Source: Bradyrhizobium sp. CCBAU 53421
Lineage (GTDB): Bacteria; Pseudomonadota; Alphaproteobacteria; Rhizobiales; Xanthobacteraceae
DNA: 64,000 nt
Assembly: GCF_015291625.1 (NCBI RefSeq)
Contig: NZ_CP030047.1
Location: 310,001 to 374,000, forward strand
Reading direction: 5' to 3'
Below are positions 1 through 8,954 of this stretch, piece after piece (the first letter of the stretch is position 1; each line of letters begins with the position of its first letter). The translations under genes were made by a program, and so were the position numbers. The notes under the pieces are model-generated. The model did not search any database. It was not told the origin of the DNA and saw only the letters and a program-made list of their open reading frames with translations.

Positions 1-1
1 A

Positions 2-1429
2 CATGGGACCCTTCGCGATCTGTCGTCAGCAAGTCCCAAAGGACCAAGCTACCTCACATCGGTCTATCGCTCTTTACTGACGAAATATGTGTTTGTTCAT
101 TTGCGGCGTGAGGCGAAAACCGGCGTTGCCGCCTGGTCGAGCTTGGCGGTCGCGTTTTGGCGAAGTCAGCGGCGCAGCCGCGGCTTGCCGCGCTTTGGCT
201 TCGAGTTTCCCGCTGATGCCTTCACGACACCGGACCCCGACGTCGCGGCGCCAGTTGCAAGCGAAAGCAACGTCTTCACGATCCCAAATCCTGACACCGT
301 GATGCCGGCGGCAAGCAGCGCGGCTGCTGACGTCGGATCATCGGTCGTTCCCGTGGAGATCCGCCCGGAGATCATCGATCGCCCGGAGTTTCGCTATTTC
401 GAAAAATACGGCAAGGGGGAGGATCGAAACGCCGCGCAACGTGCGGCACTGCTTGGAGACGTGCTGCGGCAGTTCACGGATTATCCGGCAGAAGCCCTGG
501 TTTCCGTCGAAGCCTTCGCATCCACGGTTGCCAATGAGTTCGCCGACATCTTGGAGCAATACGACATCATTCAGGGTTATTCGATCGACGGGTTCATTCC
601 GTTCATCAACGGATTCAAGAATTACACGTGTTACGAACACGGAACGTTGCGTGAGGTGCCCTTTGAGAGGAGCTACAATGGCATTCTTTGTTCGGCGGCG
701 TACAAGAATGCAGCTTTTTCGTTCGTGACCAATTCGGACGTGCTGCCGTCCGTGCAGCGGCTGAAATTGAAGAGGGAGCGGACCGTTTACCTTCCGCATG
801 CCTTCGACGACGAAAAGATTTCAACCTTTCGGGCAGGGCTCAAGATCCCGAAGCGGAACTCCAACATCACCACGTTCTTTAGCCCGACGCGCCACCACTG
901 GCACGCTGCACCCGCTTCGATGCAGAAGGGCAATAATCTCTTCTTGAGAGCGGCCGCGCAGGTTGCGCAAACGGATCGCGATTTTCGTATCATCCTGGTC
1001 GAGTGGGGCGTTGATGTTCACCGAAGCAAGGACCTCATTCAGGAACTCGGAATTGAAGACATGGTTTCGTGGATACCGTCGTTGAACAAGGCGGAGCTGC
1101 GCCAGCTGTACTGCTCGAGTGACGTCGTCGTCGATCAGTTCAGGATCCCGGCGATCGGCGGAGTGACCTTTGAGGCAATGGCGCTCGGCCGCCGCGTCAT
1201 CACAAATCTCGATGAAACCCAATCGGCGGAGTTCTTTGGAGCGGTGCCGCCCTGCCTGGCCGCCGACAGCGTCGAGACGTGCGCGGCCCGGATTCTTGAG
1301 GTTCTAGACGATCCGCTGGACGACAATCGCCGCGGCGATGCCGCGCGTCTGTGGTTCGAAAAATGTCATTCCGCGCAACGCGTCGTCGCGCTTCAACTGG
1401 CGGCCTATCAGACGATTTGCGCCGCCTAG
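2..1429 (+). CDS. Glycosyltransferase, GT-B type, 5' truncated by window edge
   Basis: The reading frame is open from base 2 without any stop, and the residues before the first possible start (a GTG at 89) read like normal protein, so the gene almost certainly begins outside the window. The C-terminal half resembles the donor-binding domain of group 1 glycosyltransferases: a beta strand with FFSPTRHHW, a helix, then IILVEWG, SWIPSLNKAELRQLY and the E-x7-E-like segment GGVTFEAMALGRRVIT that normally contacts the nucleotide sugar. The acceptor-side half contains YEHGTLREVPF. The substrate cannot be told; cell-surface polysaccharide synthesis is the usual role of the family. The TAG stop is the first three bases of a palindromic repeat (1427-1532). 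Confidence 0.75.
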   Translation, partial: HGTLRDLSSASPKGPSYLTSVYRSLLTKYVFVHLRREAKTGVAAWSSLAVAFWRSQRRSRGLPRFGFEFPADAFTTPDPDVAAPVASESNVFTIPNPDTVMPAASSAAADVGSSVVPVEIRPEIIDRPEFRYFEKYGKGEDRNAAQRAALLGDVLRQFTDYPAEALVSVEAFASTVANEFADILEQYDIIQGYSIDGFIPFINGFKNYTCYEHGTLREVPFERSYNGILCSAAYKNAAFSFVTNSDVLPSVQRLKLKRERTVYLPHAFDDEKISTFRAGLKIPKRNSNITTFFSPTRHHWHAAPASMQKGNNLFLRAAAQVAQTDRDFRIILVEWGVDVHRSKDLIQELGIEDMVSWIPSLNKAELRQLYCSSDVVVDQFRIPAIGGVTFEAMALGRRVITNLDETQSAEFFGAVPPCLAADSVETCAARILEVLDDPLDDNRRGDAARLWFEKCHSAQRVVALQLAAYQTICAA

Positions 1430-1532
1430 AGCATTTTCGGTCCTGATTGAATCAGAACCGAAGCTCTAGATTTTTGTATTGACGCGTTTTCTTCACGCGA
1501 ACCGGGTGTCCACTTCGCTCGAAAATGCTCTA
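1427..1532. repeat. Palindromic intergenic repeat, family A, copy 1
   Basis: About 106 bases beginning TAGAGCATTTTCGG and ending CGAAAATGCTCTA, with an inner GACGCGTTTTCTTCACGCG segment. A near-identical copy lies at 26998-27102 and a half copy at 21163-21210. Both ends supply TAG stop codons: for the plus-strand glycosyltransferase at 1427 and for the minus-strand membrane protein at 1532-1530. Confidence 0.85.
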
Positions 1533-2597
1533 GATGCGCGCGCCGCACAGTCCGCTCATGATCGCAATCGCGATCAGTCCGGCGGCCGCGAGCCCGGTTG
1601 CCCAGATCCGGTTGGCGAGCGCCGTCGCCATGCCGTGCGCGATCAGGACGCCGCGCAATCCCGATACGAGATGGGCGAGCACGAAGAAGACGCCGAGTGC
1701 ATAGTGCGGCACCAGGCGAATGCTCCAGGCGTCGTGGATCAGGCCGGTCGGCGCGCCCGATGCCCAGTCCCAATTGGTGTCGACGTGGTGCACGGCCCGC
1801 GCCGAGACGAATGCGGAGTTCAGATGGGTGACGATGAACGCCGCGAGGTAGACGCCGGAGCCGATCTGAAACACGCGGAATGCGTCCGCCGGCCCTGAGC
1901 TCCAGCGCCAGGCGAGCCGCACGCCAACGGCGACCTGGAACAGCATCAAGGCGACAAGGATGGGCTCGATCACGGACGATCGATAGACCGTGCGGCCCAA
2001 CTTCATCACGGTGGCATGAACCTCGGGTCCGAGCAGGCCGAGCAGATGATTGGTGAGGTGGAACGCGACATAGAGAAGGATGACGGCTGCGGCGACGCCA
2101 TGCGTGACGCGCCATCTTGCGATCGGCGGAGCAATCGCGGCTGATGTTGCCGGCCGTTCTTGTTCACTGCCGAGCAGGACGTAAAGGCAGGCGGCCAGCC
2201 AGCCCGCGATCCATATGAGCTCGTCGCTGATATGGATGTGCAGCAGTCCGAGGCCGACGCCGGTCAGCACGAACAGTGGCGGGGCACCGATGCTGAGATA
2301 GGCGAGTCGCCGGGCGCGCAGCTCGAACGACGACGGCGCTGCTTTGGTCATCCAATAGGCGCAGGCTAGACCCAGCAAGGGGGCGCCCGTCGCGGCCAAC
2401 AGGCAAAGCGCTGCCAGAACCAGTCGCCCAAACGACATCGGACCATCGGCGGGAGAGACAGTGAGATGAAAGCCGTCGAGCAGGAACGGATACGCCATCG
2501 CCCCGGCCGCCGGGGCCATCGAACGCAGCTTTTCCGCGGCCGCATTCGCCAGGCCATCGCCGCCGGGCCGTACGCGACCTTGTTCAAATGCACTCAC
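1530..2597 (-). CDS. Polytopic membrane protein, cytochrome b/SdhC-like
   Basis: A 355-residue inner-membrane protein with about eight hydrophobic segments. The stretch HGVAAAVILLYVAFHLTNHL followed by a Tyr/Arg-containing helix resembles the haem-ligating helices of succinate dehydrogenase/fumarate reductase membrane subunits, and further histidines occur in later helices (THLNSAF, AVHHVDTN, PHYALG, AHLVSG). This suggests a b-type haem protein, but no quinone-oxidoreductase partner gene is adjacent and the true sdhCD genes are at the other end of the window. The GTG start at 2597 has TGGAGA seven bases upstream; an internal ATG start is possible. The stop codon is donated by repeat family A. 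Confidence 0.6.
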   Translation of the reverse strand: MSAFEQGRVRPGGDGLANAAAEKLRSMAPAAGAMAYPFLLDGFHLTVSPADGPMSFGRLVLAALCLLAATGAPLLGLACAYWMTKAAPSSFELRARRLAYLSIGAPPLFVLTGVGLGLLHIHISDELIWIAGWLAACLYVLLGSEQERPATSAAIAPPIARWRVTHGVAAAVILLYVAFHLTNHLLGLLGPEVHATVMKLGRTVYRSSVIEPILVALMLFQVAVGVRLAWRWSSGPADAFRVFQIGSGVYLAAFIVTHLNSAFVSARAVHHVDTNWDWASGAPTGLIHDAWSIRLVPHYALGVFFVLAHLVSGLRGVLIAHGMATALANRIWATGLAAAGLIAIAIMSGLCGARI

Positions 2598-2911
2598 TGA
2601 GGTCTCCAGAGTTCAGGCATTGTCCAAAGGAGAGGGTCAAACCGACTGATCTATTCCCGGGTCGTCATTGGAGACGCAGCACACAAGATAGTGCGGTAGA
2701 CGCTGGCGTGCCCGGGCGAGCGGCGTTGCACTGAAACCATGTCTCGAAGCCAGAACCTACGGTGATACGGGCCCACGCATAGGACCAAGTTCCAACAATC
2801 CGACTGGACCACGCGAACCCGTTGACGGCTACTGTGCTGGCAGCGTGATGCATCTCACAAAATCCTGAGCCCGGCGTGGCTAGTCTCCCGGCCACCAACG
2901 GGAGAACAACA
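2598..2911. other. Intergenic region, no gene seen
   Basis: 314 bases between two divergent genes. It must hold both promoters. I see no clear -35/-10 pair, repeat or RNA gene in it. Confidence 0.4.
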
Positions 2912-3346
2912 ATGCGCAAACTCATCCTGATCGCGGCGATGGTTTTGGCTTCCGCTTCCGCGCAGGCCGGCGAACGAAGCCTGTCGTTGGGCGGGGTAGC
3001 GGCGCTACCGGCCGCGGTGTCGAACTCGGTCAATGCTGTGGACAAGGTTGCCGATGCGCCGGCGGCGCCCGCCGTCGCGCCACTAATGCCGCCGGAAGCG
3101 CCAAAATATGCCGAGCGGGCAGCGCCGGTTGCGGCGCCGGCTCCGGCTTCGCAGCCGCAAGCCCAGACGGCCTTGCAGCAGGCGCCCATGCAGCAGCAAG
3201 CCGATGTTCAGCCTTCGGTGTTGGACGCAGGGCCGGCACCGGAGCAGCGGACGGCTTGGCACAGGTCGAGCCATCGCCGCCACGCCCGGCGCTGGACCGA
3301 GGGCCGCATCATCGGCGAGCTGCATCGCCACGGAATTTACTGGTAG
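2912..3346 (+). CDS. Small secreted Ala/Pro-rich protein
   Basis: 144 residues. The ATG at 2912 is preceded by GGGAGAAC and followed by a classical signal peptide (MRKLILIAAMVLASASAQAG), so it is preferred over an in-frame start 36 bases upstream. The mature part is rich in Ala, Pro and Gln (PVAAPAPASQPQ) and ends in a basic, aromatic tail (RHARRWTEGRIIGELHRHG). No enzyme motif or known domain is visible. Probably periplasmic; function unknown. Confidence 0.65.
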   Translation: MRKLILIAAMVLASASAQAGERSLSLGGVAALPAAVSNSVNAVDKVADAPAAPAVAPLMPPEAPKYAERAAPVAAPAPASQPQAQTALQQAPMQQQADVQPSVLDAGPAPEQRTAWHRSSHRRHARRWTEGRIIGELHRHGIYW

Positions 3347-3613
3347 CCACACGTTCAGTTTCGTCATGCCCAGGCAGGCGCGCGAGGGCGCGCCTTCAAG
3401 CAAAATGGCCCGGACATCCACGTCCTTGCCCGACGGTCAAGTTGCCTTGTCGAGCGCCGGCGCCCGCCGGCTACTGTGCATGGGGTTGTTTTCGATATTT
3501 TGGTGAGAGCCGTAGCCGCCGGGCGCGATGGTGCCATTCGCGACGGCGCATCGGCGCTCCAGATCGTCCGGCGGTGCCGGACCGGCAGAAGGTGGCTGCA
3601 CTCAGAAAGCGAA
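3347..3613. other. Intergenic region with decayed hairpin repeat
   Basis: Between convergent genes. 3364-3424 contains GTCATGCCCAGGCAGG, a GC-only inverted stretch (GGCGCGC) and GGCCCGGACATCCACG, which looks like a degenerate mobile intergenic hairpin. No gene is seen. Confidence 0.35.
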
Positions 3614-3643
3614 AGCGCCCCTGGACCCGGGTCCAGGGGCGCT
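3614..3643 (-). terminator. Hairpin terminator of the deacetylase gene
   Basis: A perfect 30-base palindrome (AGCGCCCCTGGACCC and its complement) 28 bases past the stop of the minus-strand deacetylase. On the minus strand it is followed by TTCGCTTTCT. It may also stop transcription coming from the left. Confidence 0.7.
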
Positions 3644-3670
3644 TTGCGCGTATTCAATGCGTGGCCGGCG

Positions 3671-4732
3671 TTACTCGGCGACCGTCTGCACGACGTTGCC
3701 GATCGGCCGGCCCGTTGCGATCGGCTTCTCGGTCTTTGCCATCATCGCGTCGTATTCGGGCAGCGTCTCGATCTGGGTCTTGGCCTTCATCCAGACCACC
3801 TTGTAGCCGCCCGCCTTCAGCTTGCGCAGCAGCGTCGGCAGCGCCTGCGCGGTGTGCTTCTGCAGATCGTGCATCAGGATGATGCCCTTGTGCTCCTTGT
3901 CGAGCTTGGTCATCACGTTGTTGATCACTTCGTCGGCGCTCTTGGATTTGAAGTCGTTGGAGTCGACGTCGACCGAGAACATCGCGATGTTGCGCGTGCC
4001 GAGATAGGCTGTCGTCGCCGGGGTGTGCGCCAGCGCTGGGAAGCGGAAGAACGGAGCCGGGTTGCTGCCCAGCGCCATCTTCACCGCGCTGAAGCCCTTC
4101 TCGATCTCGTCCTTGGCTTGCTGCTCGGTGATCTTCTTGCCGGCCAGGTGTGCGTGCGACCAGGTGTGGGCGCCGATGGTGTGGCCGGCGGCGGCGACCT
4201 GGCGCAGGATGTCCGGGTGATAGGTGGTGTGCAGGCCGATCGGGAAGAACACGGCCTTGGTGCACTCGTCCGCCAGCGCCTTGAGCACGGCGGGCGTGGT
4301 CGGCCACGGACCGTCGTCGAAGGTCAGCACGACCTCATGGTCGGTCAGGAAGTCATATTGCTTGTACTGCAGGAAGCCGAAGCCCGGGCCGCCTGTGGTG
4401 TCGACCACGACGGTGCGGCTGATGCCGAGCCCATCGGGATTGGCGCATCTGGGCGCGGCCGCGACGGGAGCCGGCACCGGCGCCGGTGCGGGGACTGCGG
4501 CCGGAGCTGCCGCCTGGGTCGCATCGGCGCGCTTCGACAGCGCCGCGGTCGTCTCGACATCGTCCCTGGCGGCCTGCTTTGCCGCCGCCGCTGGAAGCGG
4601 ATCGGGCCGGCTTGCTGCCGTTGTCTGCGGAGGAGCCGCGTCGGCACGCGGCGAGGAGGTCCAGAACCACACGCCGGCGATCACGATCGCCGCTACAACA
4701 CTGGCCAGCATCAGGCCCAACGCACTACGCAT
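3671..4732 (-). CDS. Polysaccharide deacetylase, NodB-homology domain
   Basis: 353 residues. An N-terminal membrane anchor (ALGLMLASVVAAIVIAGVWFW) is followed by an Ala/Pro-rich linker to about residue 105 and then a complete CE4 deacetylase domain: TFDDGP (catalytic Asp and metal Asp), HTIGAHTWSHAHL (two metal His), FRFPA, a VDVDSNDF strand and the late ILMHDLQKHTAQALP motif. It should remove acetyl groups from a polysaccharide such as peptidoglycan or an exopolysaccharide on the periplasmic face. Monocistronic, with its own terminator. It is not nodB: there is no nod context and the anchor/linker differs. Confidence 0.85.
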   Translation of the reverse strand: MRSALGLMLASVVAAIVIAGVWFWTSSPRADAAPPQTTAASRPDPLPAAAAKQAARDDVETTAALSKRADATQAAAPAAVPAPAPVPAPVAAAPRCANPDGLGISRTVVVDTTGGPGFGFLQYKQYDFLTDHEVVLTFDDGPWPTTPAVLKALADECTKAVFFPIGLHTTYHPDILRQVAAAGHTIGAHTWSHAHLAGKKITEQQAKDEIEKGFSAVKMALGSNPAPFFRFPALAHTPATTAYLGTRNIAMFSVDVDSNDFKSKSADEVINNVMTKLDKEHKGIILMHDLQKHTAQALPTLLRKLKAGGYKVVWMKAKTQIETLPEYDAMMAKTEKPIATGRPIGNVVQTVAE

Positions 4733-4950
4733 CGCTACACACTCTCTCGAAACTCAAGGATACGTCACCGCCGTAACGAGCGATTAATGCCAACAAGGTC
4801 TTAACGCGATCCCAACAGGGCGCCGGAAGCAGAAGAAAAAGTGCGGCTTAGGCGTGCGTGATGACCATCACAGTCGGTCAGCTCGCGCCCGTGCAGGATC
4901 GGCCCATCAGACAACGGGCCCGCTATGTGCGGTGCCGATGGGAGCCGATC

Positions 4951-5241
4951 ATGACCACCATGTTGAAGCGCCGGGTTCTGGAGCGTGCGGTTCGCGGCGC
5001 CGGCGTCACGCTGGCTCTTGCGGCCACCGTTTCCGTCCTGTCGTCGACCGCGAGCTTTGCGTTCAGCGCCGAGGCGCAGCAGATGTGCTCGGGCGACGCG
5101 TTCCGGCTGTGCAGCGCGGAGATCCCGAACATCCCGAGGATCACCGCCTGCATGGTCAAGAACCGCTCCCAGCTGAGCAGCGGCTGCCGCGTCGTGCTGG
5201 ATCGCGATCTCGCCGCGCAGCGCAGGGCTGCCGCCGAGTGA
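4951..5241 (+). CDS. Secreted Cys-rich repeat protein (GLG1-type), paralogue 1
   Basis: 96 residues from an ATG preceded by GGGAGCC; a longer frame starts at 4858 but would bury the signal sequence. Hydrophobic export signal (VTLALAATVSVLSSTASFAFS), then one Cys-rich repeat: MCSGDAFRLCSAEIPN, about 11 residues, then ACMVKNRSQLSSGC. The spacing D-x3-C ... C-L/M-x4-S-x-LS-x-x-C matches the Cys_rich_FGFR/Golgi apparatus protein 1 repeat. The next gene encodes the same repeat. Function in bacteria unknown; probably periplasmic with two disulfides. Confidence 0.7.
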   Translation: MTTMLKRRVLERAVRGAGVTLALAATVSVLSSTASFAFSAEAQQMCSGDAFRLCSAEIPNIPRITACMVKNRSQLSSGCRVVLDRDLAAQRRAAAE

Positions 5242-5403
5242 TCGGCGCCGTCGTCTGGGCCGGACCTGCGGTGACGAGACGCAGGTCGGTCTCCGGGCGG
5301 TCGCCTCGGACCGGAACCAGCCGGTTCGGTCCACCGTTTCAAGCTTCTTCGCGACCCTGAAACGCTATAGAACCAGCCTTCTGTTCGTTTGAGGCTTTGA
5401 GAG

Positions 5404-5619
5404 ATGACCCGATTTCTGTTCGCCGTCGTTCCGCTGGTTCTGTTGACGTCGGCCGCCTCGGCACAGCAGCAGGGGCGTGATGCCTGCTCGCGCGACGCTT
5501 CGCGGTTCTGCCGTGCCCATCTCAGCGAGGGCGATCAGGTCGTGCTGGCTTGCCTGAAGGAGCATCGCAGCCGCCTCAGCAAGGCCTGCCAGCAGACGCT
5601 CACCGATAACGGGCAGTAA
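5404..5619 (+). CDS. Secreted Cys-rich repeat protein (GLG1-type), paralogue 2
   Basis: 71 residues: a signal peptide (FAVVPLVLLTSAASAQ) and one Cys-rich repeat, DACSRDASRFCRAHLSEG then LACLKEHRSRLSKAC. Cysteine number and spacing match the gene 160 bases upstream, so the two are paralogues. A GAGAG lies upstream of the ATG. Role unknown. Confidence 0.7.
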   Translation: MTRFLFAVVPLVLLTSAASAQQQGRDACSRDASRFCRAHLSEGDQVVLACLKEHRSRLSKACQQTLTDNGQ

Positions 5620-5629
5620 CGATCTCGTT

Positions 5630-5669
5630 GTCATTCCGGGTTCGATGCTTCGCATCGCCCCGGAATGAC
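5630..5669. repeat. Palindromic repeat, family C, short copy
   Basis: GTCATTCCGGG ... CCCGGAATGAC with a GATGCTTCGCATC hairpin inside. Just after the stop of the second Cys-rich gene and before the convergent MFS gene. A longer relative is at 19750-19824. Confidence 0.75.
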
Positions 5670-5678
5670 TGTCTAGAC

Positions 5679-7358
5679 CTAAGTACTACTTCCCGCCGCG
5701 GTCGCGACCACCGGGATCACCTCCTTGGCGGCGCGGTCCGGGGTCTCGTCCTTCCAGCGCACCGAGCCGAATGGACGCTCCAGCATCCGGCGCACGCGGA
5801 TCGGCTCGGCGCCGATGTGGAAGTCGGCTGCCTTCTGATGCAGCTCGCGCTCGATCTGGGTGGCGCGGTTGCGCTGGCGCAGGAAGTCGAGCCAGGTCGG
5901 ACAATGATAGCGCTCGGTCCACAATTCGGGATCGGCGATGTCGCGCGCGATCGACCAGCCATAGGCGCCGTTGCGCTGGCGGCTGAGCTGCACGTCCTGC
6001 ATCACATTGTGGAAGGCGCGGGCATTGTCCTGCGCCACCCGGTATTCGATCTCGACCACCAAGGGCCCGCTGCGCCCGGTCAGTTGCAGCCGCACCTCGG
6101 GATCGGCCAGCATATCGGTCGCATCCTCGTTGCGCGCGCCGACCGGCGGCATCCGGAGCCAGATGCCGAGCAGCGGCGATGCCAGCATCAGGCCGGCGGA
6201 GATCAGCAGCGCCATCTCGACGCCGCCGAGGTCGGTGATGCGGCCCCAGCACCAGCTTCCGATCGCAATGCCGCCGGCGATCGAGGCCTGGAAGGCCGCC
6301 AGGGAACGGCCGGCGACCCAGCGCGGCGCCGACAGCTGCACGCCGATATTGAACAGCGCGACCGCAAGCATCCACACCGCGCCGGCCACCACCAGCGCCG
6401 CGGCGGTCAGCACCGGCTGCTTGCTCACGGCGACGATTGCGATCGCAACGCCCATCAGGAGCGCGCAGGTTCGCACCGCGGCCTCGCCGCTGAGCCGGCT
6501 GCGGATCTCGCTGATATTGAGCGCGCCGATCACCGCGCCCATGCCGAAGGCGCCGAGCATGATGCCGTAGGTCTGCGCGCCGCCATGCAGGAGATCGCGC
6601 GCCACCAGCGGCATCAGCGCCGAGACCGAGCCGCCGATGATGCCGGTCACCATGGTGCGGGTCAGCACGATCCTGATCGACGGCGAGTTGGTGATGTAGC
6701 GCACGCCGGAGACGATGGCGCGGTTCAGCCGCTCACGCGGCAGCCGCGACGGCTCGCTGACGCGATTCCACAGGAACAGCACGGCCAGCAGCGGCAGATA
6801 CAGCACGGCATTGGCGGCGAAGGCCGCCACGGCGCCCGCGGAGGCGACCACGATGCCGCCGATCGCAGGTCCAAAGCTGCGCGCGATGTTGTAGCTGATG
6901 CCGTTCAGCGCGACCGCGGCGGGCAGCGTCTCCGACGGCACCTGCTCGCTGACCGAGGATTGCCAGGCCGGACCGAACAGCGCCATGCCGCTGCCGACGA
7001 CGAAGCACAGCGCCAGCAGGATGTTCGGCGTCACCAGATTGAGCCAGGCCAGCACCGTCAGCGTGGTGGCGCCGGAGAGCGCGATCGCGAGCGAGACCAG
7101 CGCCACGATGCGGCGGTCATGCATGTCGGCGATGGCGCCGGCCGGCATCGAGATCAGCATCACCGGCAGCATCAGCGCGGTCTGTACCAGTGCGACCTTG
7201 TCGGCCTCCGCGGTCATCTGGGTCATCGCCCAGGCAGCGCCGACGCCCTGGATCAGGATGCCGAGATTGGAGAGCAAGCTGGCGAGCCAGATTCGCCTGA
7301 AGATTGAATGCCGCAACGGTGCAGTGATACTGTCGGGTCGATCACGCGCTTCGGTCAT
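5679..7358 (-). CDS. MFS exporter with C-terminal soluble domain
   Basis: 559 residues. The first ~400 form a 12-helix major facilitator transporter of the EntS-like MFS_3 group: FRRIWLASLLSNLG at the first helix and the cytoplasmic loop motif GAIADMHDRRIV. From about residue 410 a soluble domain follows (VVEIEYRVAQDNARAFHNVM ... RNGAYGWSIARDI ... CPTWLDFLRQRNR) that resembles the ferredoxin-like fold of antibiotic-biosynthesis-monooxygenase-type proteins. Substrate unknown; siderophores and small toxic compounds are typical of the family. It is divergent from the hydrolase gene at 7510. Confidence 0.8.
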   Translation of the reverse strand: MTEARDRPDSITAPLRHSIFRRIWLASLLSNLGILIQGVGAAWAMTQMTAEADKVALVQTALMLPVMLISMPAGAIADMHDRRIVALVSLAIALSGATTLTVLAWLNLVTPNILLALCFVVGSGMALFGPAWQSSVSEQVPSETLPAAVALNGISYNIARSFGPAIGGIVVASAGAVAAFAANAVLYLPLLAVLFLWNRVSEPSRLPRERLNRAIVSGVRYITNSPSIRIVLTRTMVTGIIGGSVSALMPLVARDLLHGGAQTYGIMLGAFGMGAVIGALNISEIRSRLSGEAAVRTCALLMGVAIAIVAVSKQPVLTAAALVVAGAVWMLAVALFNIGVQLSAPRWVAGRSLAAFQASIAGGIAIGSWCWGRITDLGGVEMALLISAGLMLASPLLGIWLRMPPVGARNEDATDMLADPEVRLQLTGRSGPLVVEIEYRVAQDNARAFHNVMQDVQLSRQRNGAYGWSIARDIADPELWTERYHCPTWLDFLRQRNRATQIERELHQKAADFHIGAEPIRVRRMLERPFGSVRWKDETPDRAAKEVIPVVATAAGSST

Positions 7359-7509
7359 ATCCGGTTCCGGTTGGCCTGCTATGATTTGCTGAATGATTCC
7401 GGCTGCATCAACTGATGCCCGCGAAACGCGTGTCCTGTCCAGAGATTACGGTATTTTTGGCCGGTGTAGGACACAGCTAAAGCCCTGAAAGGGTTGGGGA
7501 AGGGGACCA

Positions 7510-8871
7510 ATGGCGCTGTCGCGGCGGAGTTTATTGCAAGGGGCCGGCGCCCTCTCCCTGTTGGCAGGCCGCTTTGCCGCCCCGGCTTTGGCCCAGCCGA
7601 CACCCGCCGGCGACCTCCCGCCGATCCTGTTCGTGCACGGCAATGGCGACCACGCAGCGCTTTGGTTGACGACGCTCTGGCGGATGGAATCCAACGGCGT
7701 GCCGCGCGAGCGCATGGCCGCGATCAATTTCACCGATCCCCTGGCGCGCACGGACGACAAGGTCGAGCAGGCGGGCCGCTCCTCGACCGAGGACCAGCGC
7801 CGCGAGCTTGCCGAGGCGATCAAGGACCTAAAGCAGAAGAGTGGCGCCGCACGCATCGCGCTGGTCGGCAATTCGCGCGGCGGCAATGCGATCCGCAACA
7901 CCATCAAGAACGGTGGCAGCGGCGACGTCAGCCACGCGGTGCTGTGCGGCACGCCGAACCACGGTGTCTATGCCTGGGACGATGGGCTCGGCAACGAGTT
8001 CAACGGGCGCGGTCCGTTCCTGCGCGGGCTGAACGACGGCGACAGCGAAGTGACATCAGGCACCGCCTTCCTGACCTTGCGCAGCGATGGCCTCGACAAA
8101 TATGCCCAGGCCGACGGCCGCTTCGTCGGCAAGCCGGGCACGCCGACCAATGTCACGTCAGAAGGTCCGGCGCTGAAAGGCGCGACCAATCTGGTGCTCG
8201 GCGCGGTCGACCATCGCGAGACCGCGTATCATCCGCGCGCCTTTCGCGAGATCTACAAATTCATCGCGGGGCGCGAACCGTCGCGGATCGAGATCGTGCC
8301 GGAGACGGCGGTGCGCCTGAGCGGCCTCGTCACGGGCACGCCCGGCGGCATGCCGACCAACCGGCCGGTGTCGGGTGCCACGGTCGACATCTATCATGTG
8401 TCGGCGGAAACCGGCGAGCGCCTCAGTGGCCCACTGCACAGCTCGCAGACCGGCGCCGACGGCCGCTGGGGTCCGGCGCAGGTCGATCCATCCTGGTCGC
8501 TCGAATTCGTGCTGACCTCGCCCGATGCGGTGACGACGCATATCTATCGTTCGCCCTTTGCACGCTCGTCCGAGATCGTGCATCTGCGCGCGGCGCGGCC
8601 GCTGTTGCCGGCCGATGCCGGTGCGGGCGCCATCGTGCTGATGTCGCGGCCGCGCGGCTATTTCGGGCTGCCGCGCGACATCGTGCTGTTCGACGGCAAG
8701 GAACCGGCCGATGTCAAATCCGGCGTGCCGACGGATGCGGTGACGACGTTGCGGCTCGCCGCAGCCGATATCGGCCGTCCGGTGGCTGCGATCTTCAACG
8801 GGGAGCGCATCGTGGCGCGGGCCTGGCCGGCGTCGGAGAACCGGATTGCGGTCGCCGAGCTGACTTATTAG
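7510..8871 (+). CDS. Tat-exported alpha/beta hydrolase
   Basis: 453 residues. The N-terminus is a twin-arginine signal (SRRSLLQGAG, hydrophobic stretch, APALAQ). The catalytic domain has the oxyanion-side motif ILFVHGNGDH near residue 40 and the nucleophile elbow VGNSRGG near 120, followed by AVDHRETAYHPRAF as a likely His-containing loop. The second half (about 270-450) is beta-rich, with a carboxypeptidase-regulatory-like stretch (GATVDIYHVSAETGERLSG). Likely a periplasmic esterase or lipase; substrate not predictable. GGGGA precedes the ATG. The P450 gene follows after 83 bases and may be co-transcribed. Confidence 0.75.
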   Translation: MALSRRSLLQGAGALSLLAGRFAAPALAQPTPAGDLPPILFVHGNGDHAALWLTTLWRMESNGVPRERMAAINFTDPLARTDDKVEQAGRSSTEDQRRELAEAIKDLKQKSGAARIALVGNSRGGNAIRNTIKNGGSGDVSHAVLCGTPNHGVYAWDDGLGNEFNGRGPFLRGLNDGDSEVTSGTAFLTLRSDGLDKYAQADGRFVGKPGTPTNVTSEGPALKGATNLVLGAVDHRETAYHPRAFREIYKFIAGREPSRIEIVPETAVRLSGLVTGTPGGMPTNRPVSGATVDIYHVSAETGERLSGPLHSSQTGADGRWGPAQVDPSWSLEFVLTSPDAVTTHIYRSPFARSSEIVHLRAARPLLPADAGAGAIVLMSRPRGYFGLPRDIVLFDGKEPADVKSGVPTDAVTTLRLAAADIGRPVAAIFNGERIVARAWPASENRIAVAELTY

Positions 8872-8954
8872 GTCTGGTACAGGGTCCGCGCGCCTTCATG
8901 GCGCCGGGATCGCATGGCCGGATCGGCCGTTGCGTGAGGCAGGAAGCGAGGACC

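Noticed and set aside
3671..4732. Naming the deacetylase nodB
   Set aside because: No nod genes or nod box nearby; it has an N-terminal anchor and linker unlike NodB.
7494..8954. Upstream extension of the P450 frame through the hydrolase gene
   Set aside because: It overlaps a well-supported hydrolase in another frame and has no protein character; the P450 start with its ribosome site is at 8955.
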